In this document: piece after piece, positions 40,602 to 50,605 of the stretch
Numbering within the stretch: position 1 is the first letter of the stretch
How the letters are laid out: every line of letters starts with the position of its first letter
Program-made: the position numbers and the translations under genes
Notes under the pieces: generated by a model
What the model was told of the DNA's origin: nothing
Seen by the model: only the letters and a program-made list of their open reading frames with translations
Database searches by the model: none
Origin: Streptomyces sp. NBC_00457
GTDB lineage: Bacteria > Actinomycetota > Actinomycetes > Streptomycetales > Streptomycetaceae
NCBI RefSeq assembly: GCF_036014015.1
Contig: NZ_CP107905.1
Location: 2,728,001 to 2,792,000 of the forward strand
Length of the DNA: 64,000 nt
Direction of reading: 5' to 3'

Positions 40602-41789
40602 TCAGGTGCGGACTTGGATCAGGGCATGCGTGCCGCCGGTTCGCCAGCGCTGTCCCTCCGCGGCGACCAGTGCGGCCTCCGTGGCGGTGTCGAGGCCGGT
40701 GATCACATCGGACTTCAGGGTGCGCAGCGCGGCGACCGGACCCGGGAAGTACGCGGTGACCTCGTCGAACGGCGTGGTCGGCGGCCACATCCGGTCGCCC
40801 ACCAGGCGGCGGTAGTTGAGGTCGCCCTTGACCACGGTCAGCGTGGCCGAGGCGAACTCCGCCCGCAGGTCGTCGGGCATGTCGGCGTACGGCAGCGGGG
40901 CGCAGGAGAAGGGGTGGGCCCGTACCGTCAGGCGGCCGTCGGTCATCGCCGCCCACAGCTCACGCCCGTGCCCGGCGGCCACGCCCGGTACGGAGGTGAT
41001 CCGGCGCAGCGCGTCGAGGACGTCGGCGGTGGTGGCGTCGGAAACGTAGTACGGGTACGGCTTGATGTGCAGCACCGCCCGCCCGATGTGCCCGTGCGCG
41101 AGGAGGTGGGCGATGAGGAGCAGGTCGGGGATGAGTTCGCGGCCCGCGTTGTCGGCGACGAGGCAGAGCGTGCCGGTGCCGGAGGGGGGCAGCAGCGACC
41201 AGAGGGTGTCGCTGTCGTCGGCGACCAGGGCGGGCGTGGCGGCGGGTGTTCCCGCGCCCTTGGCGGAGAGGCGGAAGCCGAGGTCCGCGCGGTTGCCCCA
41301 CAGGGAGCCGTGCAGCAGGGCACGCGCCTGCTCGTCGGCCGGTTTCGCCTCCAGGTCGTCGAGCGCGGCGAGTTCCTCGTCCGTCTCCGGGGCGTCGAGT
41401 TCGGCGAGCTTGGAGGGGCGGAAGGGGTCGATGCCCTGCCAGGCGCCGGGGCCGAAGTAGCCGACCGCGTCGAGGAGCCGGCGGTAGAAGTAGCTCTCTG
41501 ACCACAGCCAGGGGATGTCGAACCAGGACCGGCCGGTGTGGTCGGCCGCGCCCCAGCCCTGCCAGCGCTCCCGGTCGGGGGCGTCGGCCGGGAGCGGTTC
41601 GGCCACGCCCTTGGTGCAGCTGTCGAGGAGCGCGTCGAGTGCGCGCTGCTGCTCGGGGTCGTACGGGAAGGCCTCCCGGATCTGCCGCACGATCGCGGGA
41701 TGCCGCTCGGCGAGGACGCTGTGCGGGAACGAGCCGGGTTCGTTGCCGAGGATGACGGGGGCGGGCGGGGCGATGGGCATGCGCGTCAC
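40602..41789 (-). CDS. DUF89/ARMT1-family damage-control phosphatase
   Basis: A 395-residue protein with the DUF89 metal-binding signature VADNAGRELIPDLLLIAHLL (Asp-Asn-x-Gly-x-Glu) near residue 240 and the second motif VVKGDLNYRRLVGD near residue 345. ARMT1-like members remove phosphate from damaged sugar phosphates such as fructose-1-phosphate. It opens with the conserved VILGNEPGSFPHSVLAERHP. GTG at 41789 is preferred because GGAG lies thirteen bases upstream; ATG at 41780 is possible. Longer frames would translate the intergenic repeat and are not real. It stands alone between the importer operon and a repeat block. Confidence 0.85.
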   Translation of the reverse strand: MTRMPIAPPAPVILGNEPGSFPHSVLAERHPAIVRQIREAFPYDPEQQRALDALLDSCTKGVAEPLPADAPDRERWQGWGAADHTGRSWFDIPWLWSESYFYRRLLDAVGYFGPGAWQGIDPFRPSKLAELDAPETDEELAALDDLEAKPADEQARALLHGSLWGNRADLGFRLSAKGAGTPAATPALVADDSDTLWSLLPPSGTGTLCLVADNAGRELIPDLLLIAHLLAHGHIGRAVLHIKPYPYYVSDATTADVLDALRRITSVPGVAAGHGRELWAAMTDGRLTVRAHPFSCAPLPYADMPDDLRAEFASATLTVVKGDLNYRRLVGDRMWPPTTPFDEVTAYFPGPVAALRTLKSDVITGLDTATEAALVAAEGQRWRTGGTHALIQVRT

Positions 41790-41834
41790 GGTATCGCCCC
41801 AGCTCCGGTGGAAGGGTGCGCGGTTGGAAGGGGG

Positions 41835-41999
41835 CGCGATATGCCGTCGGTCGGCTGCGGGCCGGTGGGGGCTGGTCGCGCAGTTCCCCGCGCCCCTTTG
41901 GGGCGCGATATGCCGTCGGTTTTCTGCGGCGCCATCATGGCTGGTCGCGCCCACGCGGCGGAGCCGCATATCGATACAGCCCCCGCCCCTTCGGGGCGC
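41835..41999. repeat. Intergenic repeat block next to cprB, with 41-base dispersed repeat copy 1
   Basis: The block contains the 41-base dispersed repeat at 41857-41897 (same orientation as the copies at 48362 and 60121), a direct repeat of GCGCGATATGCCGTCGGT at about 41834 and 41905, a copy of the GCGGCGGAGCCGCATATCG arm seen at 19479, and a CGCCCC-TTC-GGGGCG hairpin just before the cprB stop. The hairpin could act as a terminator for cprB. Confidence 0.8.
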
Positions 42000-42647
42000 T
42001 CAGCCGGCCGTGATCTCCCGCTCCAGTCGGGTGGCCAGGCTCAGGTAGCGGGCGCGGCGGGGGACGGGGACCAGGCCGCGGATCAGGACGTGCCACATTT
42101 CGGCCACGCGGCGGGGCTGCCGGGCGAGTGGGTCGAGGGAGCGTCCCACGACCCGGGTGCCGACGAAGAAGGAGACCAGGGCGTGGGCGACGGCTTCGAT
42201 ATCGATGTCCTGGTGGACGTCGGATTCCCTGACCGCGCCGCCGAGCTTGCGCGAGGAGAACTCCAGCCACTCGGTGAAGGGGTGCCGCAGCGGCGGCCGT
42301 ACGGCGACCCCCGCGGTGGCGAGCCGGAGTCCGGCCCGGTGTATCGGACCGTCCACGGACAGGCGGGCGATGCCGAACGTGGTGCGGATCAGCGCTTCGA
42401 GGGACGTGCAGCCCCGGCTGTCCATGTCCTCCACCAGTTTTCGAGCCGCCGTGGACTGCATCTCCAGAATGGCGTGGGCCAGGTCCTCCTTGGCCGCGAA
42501 ATGGAAATACAGGGCGCCCTTGGTGACGCGGGCGTGCTCGACGATGTCGCTCAGACTGGTCGACTCGTAACCCTGGTGGTCGAACAGATCGGCGGCCGCG
42601 GTGATGATGGTCGCGCGGGTCTGTTCGGCGCGTAACTGCCTCGCCAT
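42000..42647 (-). CDS. cprB: Gamma-butyrolactone receptor homologue CprB (TetR family)
   Basis: A 215-residue TetR-family protein that closely matches my memory of S. coelicolor CprB. The DNA-binding domain opens MARQLRAEQTRATIITAAAD with the recognition helix in VTKGALYFHFAAKEDLAHAI; the C-terminal ligand domain contains GLRLATAGVAVRPPLRHPFTEW and DVHQDIDIEAVAHALV. ATG at 42647 has AGGAG eight bases upstream. Receptors of this class repress their own and other genes until a signalling lactone binds; CprB influences antibiotic production and sporulation in S. coelicolor. No lactone synthase (AfsA-type) lies in the window. The operator upstream implies autoregulation. Confidence 0.9.
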   Translation of the reverse strand: MARQLRAEQTRATIITAAADLFDHQGYESTSLSDIVEHARVTKGALYFHFAAKEDLAHAILEMQSTAARKLVEDMDSRGCTSLEALIRTTFGIARLSVDGPIHRAGLRLATAGVAVRPPLRHPFTEWLEFSSRKLGGAVRESDVHQDIDIEAVAHALVSFFVGTRVVGRSLDPLARQPRRVAEMWHVLIRGLVPVPRRARYLSLATRLEREITAG

Positions 42648-42661
42648 CGTGGGGACTCCTG

Positions 42662-42691
42662 AACAAAAAAGACGGCTCGCGCCGTTTGTTT
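42662..42691. promoter_or_regulatory. ARE-like operator upstream of cprB
   Basis: On the minus strand AACAAACGGC-GCGA-GCCGTCTTTTTTGTT is an imperfect inverted repeat (9 of 12 positions match in the arms), similar to the autoregulatory elements bound by gamma-butyrolactone receptors. It lies 15-45 bases upstream of the ATG, just downstream of an A/T-rich TTATCTTATAC stretch that is a likely -10, so bound CprB would block its own transcription. Confidence 0.65.
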
Positions 42692-42865
42692 CTGACTCCC
42701 CGTATAAGATAACTCACCGTACAGCGTGATCGACAAGCCGAAGTCGTCCCGCCGACTTTCACTCCATTCCCGCGACTAGCGCGTTCACACCCTTCGCATC
42801 GTGTGGCGCCCGTGAAGGGTTGGCCGAAAAACAGGGTGGACGGTATCGAACGACGGGCACAAAAC

Positions 42866-42905
42866 GACGGGCCGACCGGTGCCCATCCGCACCGGTCGGC
42901 CCGTC
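42866..42905 (-). terminator. Strong rho-independent terminator of the S8 protease gene
   Basis: A perfect 17-base stem (42866-42882 with 42889-42905, loop of 6) lies 62 bases downstream of the protease stop and is followed on the minus strand by GTTTTGTG. It is the best canonical terminator in the window. Confidence 0.9.
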
Positions 42906-42966
42906 CGCTTGTGGCCGTCCGTCAGTTCATGACCGTCAGTTCATGGCCCTCCGCTCGGCCGTCCGC

Positions 42967-44775
<1,809 letters not shown>

Positions 44776-45165
44776 GGGCTTTGCCTTTCGTTGCCGGACT
44801 CCGGGCAGCGCGGAGCGGCGGTCGATTCGCTTCGTCCTCGAAGCGGCGGGGGGTGAGCCGAAAAGCGGTCGGGAGGAAACCCGAAGTGCGTTGCGTGGCC
44901 GGCCGGGCGCGGACGCCGACCCGTCGAGGGGTTACCTGTGGGTCAGCTGAGGTCGAACGATAGGCAAAGGAATCACCATCCGGATACAGGGGAAACCCTC
45001 GATCCGGCCGGAAACCCACCCTAGACAGCGGGCAGTTGACCGGTTACGGCACCTTTCACCCCGGACGTCACGCGATGAACGCGCCGCACGCGCTGTCCGT
45101 ACTGCACACAACAGACCACTCGCAACACGAGACCGTTCGCATGCCCGGCCGAGGAGACGTTCCGG

Positions 45166-46113
45166 ATGTCCCGGATGACCGCATACCGCAGAGCCCTGGG
45201 GGCCGTAGCCGTGGCCCCGTTCCTTCTTCCTCTCTGGGCGGCGGGACCGGCACAGGCGCACGGTGCGCCCACGGATCCGGTGAGCCGGGTGTACGCCTGC
45301 TCCCCCGAGGGCGGCGACGCGGCCGGTTCGGCGGCCTGCGAGGCGGCCGTCGGCGCGAACGGCGCTCCCTTCACCGCCTGGGACAACCTGCGGATCGCGA
45401 ACGTGAACGGCCGGGACCGGCAGACCGTCCCCGACGGGCAGCTGTGCAGCGGCGGCCTGCCCGCGTACCGGGGGCTCGACCTGGCCCGCTCCGACTGGCC
45501 GTCGACGAACCTGAAGCCGGGCGCCGCGCTGACGATGCGGTACGTCTCGACGATCCCGCACACCGGCACGTTCCGGCTCTATCTGACGAAGCAGGGCTAC
45601 GACCCGTCGAAGCCGCTCACCTGGTCCGACCTGCCGTCGCAACCGTTCGCCGAGGTGACGGACCCGGCCCTGACGGACGGCGCGTACCGGATCACCGGGA
45701 CGCTGCCGTCCGACCGGACGGGGCGGCATGTGCTGTACACGATCTGGCAGAACACCAGTACCGCGGACACGTACTACTCGTGCTCGGACGTGGTGTTCCC
45801 GGCGTCCGGGCGGGGCGGGAGCGCGGCGACGCCGAAAGCGCCGGGTTCGGCGTCGCCTGCCGACAAGTCGGCATCGCCTGCCGAGAAGAGCCCTGCCAAG
45901 AAGAGCAAGGCCCCGTCGCCGACGCCCACCCGGAGCAGCGCACCGCCGAGCCCGACGGCCCCCGCCACCCCGCAGACCCCGGACAGCACCCCGCTCGCCT
46001 CCACCCCCGACGCCGACTCGGGCCCCTCGGCCCCGATGGTGGCGGGCGGCGCCGCGACGGTGTTGGTGCTCATCGGCGGCGCCGCCCTGGCCCTGCGTCT
46101 GCGTCGGCGCTGA
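45166..46113 (+). CDS. AA10 lytic polysaccharide monooxygenase, membrane-anchored
   Basis: A 315-residue protein. The signal peptide ends PAQA before His32, the amino-terminal His of the copper histidine brace; the second His is at 132 in STIPHTGTF. Residues 32-225 form the AA10 domain with paired Cys (VYACSPEGG, SAACEAA, LCSGG, YSCSDVVF). A Ser/Pro/Ala/Lys linker (about 230-285) leads to a C-terminal transmembrane helix and an RLRRR end, without an LPxTG site. It oxidatively cleaves chitin or cellulose at the cell surface. ATG at 45166 has GAGGAG nine bases upstream. Most LPMOs are freely secreted, so the anchor is notable. Confidence 0.9.
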   Translation: MSRMTAYRRALGAVAVAPFLLPLWAAGPAQAHGAPTDPVSRVYACSPEGGDAAGSAACEAAVGANGAPFTAWDNLRIANVNGRDRQTVPDGQLCSGGLPAYRGLDLARSDWPSTNLKPGAALTMRYVSTIPHTGTFRLYLTKQGYDPSKPLTWSDLPSQPFAEVTDPALTDGAYRITGTLPSDRTGRHVLYTIWQNTSTADTYYSCSDVVFPASGRGGSAATPKAPGSASPADKSASPAEKSPAKKSKAPSPTPTRSSAPPSPTAPATPQTPDSTPLASTPDADSGPSAPMVAGGAATVLVLIGGAALALRLRRR

Positions 46114-46131
46114 ACGCCGGGCGTACGAGGG

Positions 46132-47199
<1,068 letters not shown>

Positions 47200-47331
47200 C
47201 TACTGCCGCGTAACGAGAAAGCCCTTGCGACCGCCGGGAGTTGTGAGGAGGCGTGCGCGGCAGCCGCTGTCCGCGCCAGGACGCCGTGCCGTGCACGATC
47301 CGACCGCATTCACCAGTCCTCTGGAGCCGCC

Positions 47332-48012
47332 ATGACCCCGCCCTCGGACGTCTCGTCGTCCGCCGACCACACCCCCGAGAACCCCGAAAGCGGTTCCACC
47401 ACCACCACCGCCGAGCCGCACAGACGCGGCCGGGTCCGGCTGCGCCGGGCCGCGGTGATGGCGGTACCCGCCACGCTGGTCACCGCCGCGCTCGCGGTGC
47501 TCACCGCCGAAGGGGCGCTGGGCGTGCAGTTCGCGATCTCCGGCATGCCCTTCACCGTCACGGCGACCGAGCTCAACGGCACCGGTTTCGAGCAGTTCGG
47601 CGGCCTCGACAACATGGCGCCGGGCAGCCCGAACGCGGGCGACACCGGCGGACAGGTCCTGGTCGTCACGTCCGCGATCAAGGACGCGACGCTCACCAGC
47701 CTGTGTCAGAGCGTCGATCTCGGCGGTACGAACCTGCTGATCAAGGCGGGCAGTGGTGCGGAGAAGGTGCATGCGCGCGACCTGACCACCGACTCGACCG
47801 AGCTGTCCGGTGACGCCGCCTTCAAGAACATCGAGATCGGCAACGACGCGAGTACGTTGACCAAGGCGGGGGTGAAGGGGCCGATCGGGGTGTTCAGCCA
47901 GCAGGCCGACACCGTGCGCATCAAGAATCTGCGGCAGACCAACTACGCCACCACCGCAGGGGTGTTCAAGCTTCCCGGCCTGAAGCTCAGCTTCAGCAGC
48001 CAGGGTTGCTGA
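47332..48012 (+). CDS. DUF6230 family membrane-anchored protein
   Basis: A 226-residue protein, recognised as the actinobacterial DUF6230 family (sometimes mislabelled cholesterol esterase). Residues 1-38 are cytoplasmic, a helix at about 39-65 (AAVMAVPATLVTAALAVLTA) anchors it, and the rest is an external domain of repeating beta-like units with two Cys (LTSLCQSV and the terminal QGC). Function is unknown. ATG at 47332 has GGAG five bases upstream. The stop overlaps the DUF6114 start (TGATG), and the two families travel together in Streptomyces. Confidence 0.88.
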   Translation: MTPPSDVSSSADHTPENPESGSTTTTAEPHRRGRVRLRRAAVMAVPATLVTAALAVLTAEGALGVQFAISGMPFTVTATELNGTGFEQFGGLDNMAPGSPNAGDTGGQVLVVTSAIKDATLTSLCQSVDLGGTNLLIKAGSGAEKVHARDLTTDSTELSGDAAFKNIEIGNDASTLTKAGVKGPIGVFSQQADTVRIKNLRQTNYATTAGVFKLPGLKLSFSSQGC

Positions 48013-48404
48013 TGTCGGGGTGGCGGGCCGGTCGGCCGTTCTGGGGCGGGTTGCTGCTTGTGCTGGGCGGGGTGTGGGTCCTGCTCACGATGAAGGCGTC
48101 GCTGGAGGTCATGCTGCATGTGGGGATGCAGGGGGTGGCCGGGTATCTGCTGCCTGCGCTGATGGTGCTGCTGGGGTTGCTGGTGCTGTTCAATCCGGCG
48201 CAGCGGTTGTTCTATTCGATCACCGGGGTGCTGGTGTCGCTGGGGACCTGGATGACGTCGAACCTGGGTGGCTTCTTTGTGGGGCTGCTGTTGGGTGTGG
48301 TGGGGAGTTGTCTTGTGTTCGGGTGGCTGCCGGATCAGGAGCCGCGGCAGGTTTGGCGGGTGCGGGTCGGTGGGGGCTGGTCGCGCAGTTCCCCGCGCCC
48401 CTAA
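48012..48404 (+). CDS. DUF6114 family membrane protein with repeat-derived C-terminus
   Basis: A 130-residue protein with four predicted transmembrane helices (for example FWGGLLLVLGGVWVLLTM and YLLPALMVLLGLLVLF), the usual partner of DUF6230. The start ATG 48012 overlaps the upstream stop. The last 13 or so residues, VGGGWSRSSPRP, and the stop codon are supplied by the 41-base dispersed repeat at 48362, so the native tail was probably replaced when the repeat arrived. Function unknown; it presumably works with the DUF6230 protein in the envelope. Confidence 0.88.
   Translation: MSGWRAGRPFWGGLLLVLGGVWVLLTMKASLEVMLHVGMQGVAGYLLPALMVLLGLLVLFNPAQRLFYSITGVLVSLGTWMTSNLGGFFVGLLLGVVGSCLVFGWLPDQEPRQVWRVRVGGGWSRSSPRP
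48362..48402 (+). repeat. 41-base dispersed repeat, copy 2, forming the end of the DUF6114 gene
   Basis: Identical to the copies at 41857 and 60121 except for one C/T at the sixth base. Here it is read in the frame that gives GGWSRSSPRP and is followed by TAA. Confidence 0.9.
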
Positions 48405-48442
48405 GGTTGGCTGCCGTCAACTTGCCTATAAATGGGGGTCAC

Positions 48443-49246
48443 TTGACCACCGAACGCATCGACACCGAGCACGCTCACTCCGCTCGGATCTACGACTACA
48501 TCATCGGCGGGAACGACCACTATCCGGCCGACCGGGAAGCCGGTGATGCCATGGTCCGGGAGTGGCCTGCGTTGCCTGTTCATATGCGGGCCAACCGGGA
48601 CTTCATGAACCGGGCGGTGCGGTATCTGGCTCAGGAGGCGGGGATACGGCAGTTCCTGGACATCGGGACGGGCATACCGACCTCGCCGAACATCCATGAG
48701 ATCGCCCAGGCGGCGGCTCCCGGGGCGCGGGTGGTGTACGTCGACAACGATCCGCTCGTGCTCGCGCTGTCGGAGGGGATGGTGTCGGGTACGGCGGAGG
48801 GCAGGGTGTCGTACATCGAGGCGGACATGCGGGAACCGGCGGCCGTGCTCGACGCCCCGGCGTTCCGGGACACGCTCGATCTCGGTGAGCCGGTCGCGCT
48901 GACGGTGATCGCGATCGTGCACTTCCTGCTGGACGAGGACGACGCCGTGGGGATCGTACGGCGGCTGCTGGAACCGCTTCCCGCGGGCAGTTTTCTCGCG
49001 ATGTCCATCGGTACGGCCGAGTTCGCGCCGGAGGAGGTCGGGCGGGTGGCGCGGGAGTACGCGGCTCGCGGTATGCCGATGCGGCTGCGGACGCACGCCG
49101 AGGCCGAGGAGTTCTTCGCGGGGCTCGAGCTCGTCGAGCCGGGCATCGTCCAGGTCCACAAGTGGCGCCCGGACGGCACGGGCACCGAGGTGGTCCGGGA
49201 CGAGGACATCGCGATGTACGGGGCGGTGGCGCGCAAGGCGAGCTGA
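48443..49246 (+). CDS. SAM-dependent methyltransferase (DUF574/Methyltransf_19 family)
   Basis: A 267-residue protein of the DUF574 family, very frequent in Streptomyces. It has the signature ARIYDYIIGGNDHYPADREA near residue 15, the SAM-binding loop FLDIGTGIPTSPN, and VVYVDNDPLVLA with the acidic residue that binds the ribose. TTG at 48443 follows a GGGGG by about seven bases and fits the conserved start TTERIDTEHAHSARIYD. Upstream in-frame sequence translates the repeat and the DUF6114 overlap and is not part of the gene. The methyl acceptor is unknown. Confidence 0.88.
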   Translation: MTTERIDTEHAHSARIYDYIIGGNDHYPADREAGDAMVREWPALPVHMRANRDFMNRAVRYLAQEAGIRQFLDIGTGIPTSPNIHEIAQAAAPGARVVYVDNDPLVLALSEGMVSGTAEGRVSYIEADMREPAAVLDAPAFRDTLDLGEPVALTVIAIVHFLLDEDDAVGIVRRLLEPLPAGSFLAMSIGTAEFAPEEVGRVAREYAARGMPMRLRTHAEAEEFFAGLELVEPGIVQVHKWRPDGTGTEVVRDEDIAMYGAVARKAS

Positions 49247-49251
49247 CGGTT

Positions 49252-49268
49252 TGCCGGCACAACCGGCA
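49252..49268. terminator. Short hairpin after the methyltransferase gene
   Basis: TGCCGG-CACAA-CCGGCA lies six bases after the stop. The remaining gap to 49473 contains no further clear signal. Confidence 0.4.
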
Positions 49269-49473
49269 CGTCGGCGCCGCGCGCTTCCGGCCAGCGCACA
49301 TCACGATGTGGGAGCGACAACTCACTCCACGTGGTGGCGCACTTGACGACCGGTGGCCGTACGCGATGTGATCCGCCCCAGCGAGAGTCACCCGTTCGGC
49401 GCACGCCTCGTGCGCCCGGCAAACGCTCTCCCTGATCCTCCGGCTCGGCCGCACAGCGAGGTGCACGCACCCC

Positions 49474-50478
49474 ATGAAGACTCCGCCTCCTTCCTCCCGT
49501 TCCTCACGTCCGCCTCGTGCCGCCGCCGTCCTGGCCGCCGCCTGTCTGCTGCTGGCCGGCTGCTCCGGGGGCGATGACGCCGGCAGCCGGGCGGACACGG
49601 CAGCGGCGGGCGGGACGGGGATGAAGGTCGCTCTGATCACCCACGGCGCGGAGGGCGACGTCTTCTGGGAGCGGGTGCGGAAGGGGGCCGAGGCGGCGGC
49701 CGCCAAGGACGACGTCGACCTCACCTACGTCAGCGACCCCGACCCGGCGGGCCAGGCCGAGCTGATGCGGAACGCGGTCCGGGACAAGGTCGACGGCATC
49801 GCGGTGACCCTGGCCAAGCCCGGGGCGATGACGGGTGCGGTCGGCGAGGCCAAGAAGGCGGGCATCCCCGTGGTCGGACTCAACTCCGGTATCGACGCCT
49901 GGCAGTCGGCGGGGCTCCTGGAGTACTTCGGCCAGGACGAGAGCGTCGCGGGCCGGGCCGTCGGCGACAAGCTGGACGACCTCAAGGCCAAGCACGCCCT
50001 GTGTGTCATCCACGAACGCGGCAACGTCGCCCTGGAGGCGCGCTGCGCCGGGGTGAAGAAGACGTTCGGCGGCGCGACGCAGAACCTCTATGTGGAGGGC
50101 ACCGACATGACCGCGACCTCCGCCGCCGTCACGGCCGCGCTCCGCCAGGACCGGAGCATCGACGAAGTGGTCACCAATGGCGCGCGGTTCGCGCTCGCCG
50201 CGGTCGGCTCGGTGAAGGAGGCGGGCAGCGCCGCGAAGGTGGCGACGTTCGACCTCGACAACGACCTGGTCAAGGCCGTGGAGAGCGGTTCCGTGCAGTT
50301 CGCGGTGGACCAGCAGCCGTATCTGCAGGGGTATCTCGCCGTGGACTCCCTGTGGCTGTACCGGACGAACGGCAACATCAGCGGCGGCGGTGTGGCCCCG
50401 GTGCTCACCGGTCCGGCGATCGTCTCCCGGGCGAACGTCGGCGCGGTGGCCGGCTTCGCCGCCAGGGGCACGCGCTGA
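49474..50478 (+). CDS. Orphan ribose-type substrate-binding lipoprotein
   Basis: A 334-residue periplasmic-binding-protein type I (Peripla_BP_4) member with a lipoprotein signal (AAVLAAACLLLAGCSGG). The fold motifs are clear: KVALITHGAEGDVFWERVRK, VDGIAVTLAKPGAMTGAV and TFDLDNDLVKAVESG. Such proteins bind sugars, polyols or autoinducer-2. No permease or ATPase is linked. The next gene on the same strand, 127 bases on, is cvnA, whose external domain could sense the liganded protein; this is an inference from position. Confidence 0.88.
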   Translation: MKTPPPSSRSSRPPRAAAVLAAACLLLAGCSGGDDAGSRADTAAAGGTGMKVALITHGAEGDVFWERVRKGAEAAAAKDDVDLTYVSDPDPAGQAELMRNAVRDKVDGIAVTLAKPGAMTGAVGEAKKAGIPVVGLNSGIDAWQSAGLLEYFGQDESVAGRAVGDKLDDLKAKHALCVIHERGNVALEARCAGVKKTFGGATQNLYVEGTDMTATSAAVTAALRQDRSIDEVVTNGARFALAAVGSVKEAGSAAKVATFDLDNDLVKAVESGSVQFAVDQQPYLQGYLAVDSLWLYRTNGNISGGGVAPVLTGPAIVSRANVGAVAGFAARGTR

Positions 50479-50605
50479 CCGACAGTTCCTGCGCCGGTGT
50501 CGTCAAAGATTCGCCCCTTACGACCCGTGCGGTCACTTGTGCGGATAGCATCCTGCGCACCCCTGCCCACTCCCCCGCCGCCCCACTGATCGCCCTAGGA
50601 CGACG

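Noticed and set aside
41790..41969. N-terminal extension of the ARMT1-type protein by 60 residues
   Set aside because: The added residues translate the intergenic repeat block, and the conserved family start lies downstream at 41789/41780.
41835..42000. Repeat block as an insertion sequence remnant
   Set aside because: No transposase fragment, no terminal repeats of IS length and no target duplication could be seen.
48020..48442. Long N-terminal extension of the methyltransferase
   Set aside because: It overlaps the DUF6114 gene and the dispersed repeat in another frame; the family start is at TTG 48443.
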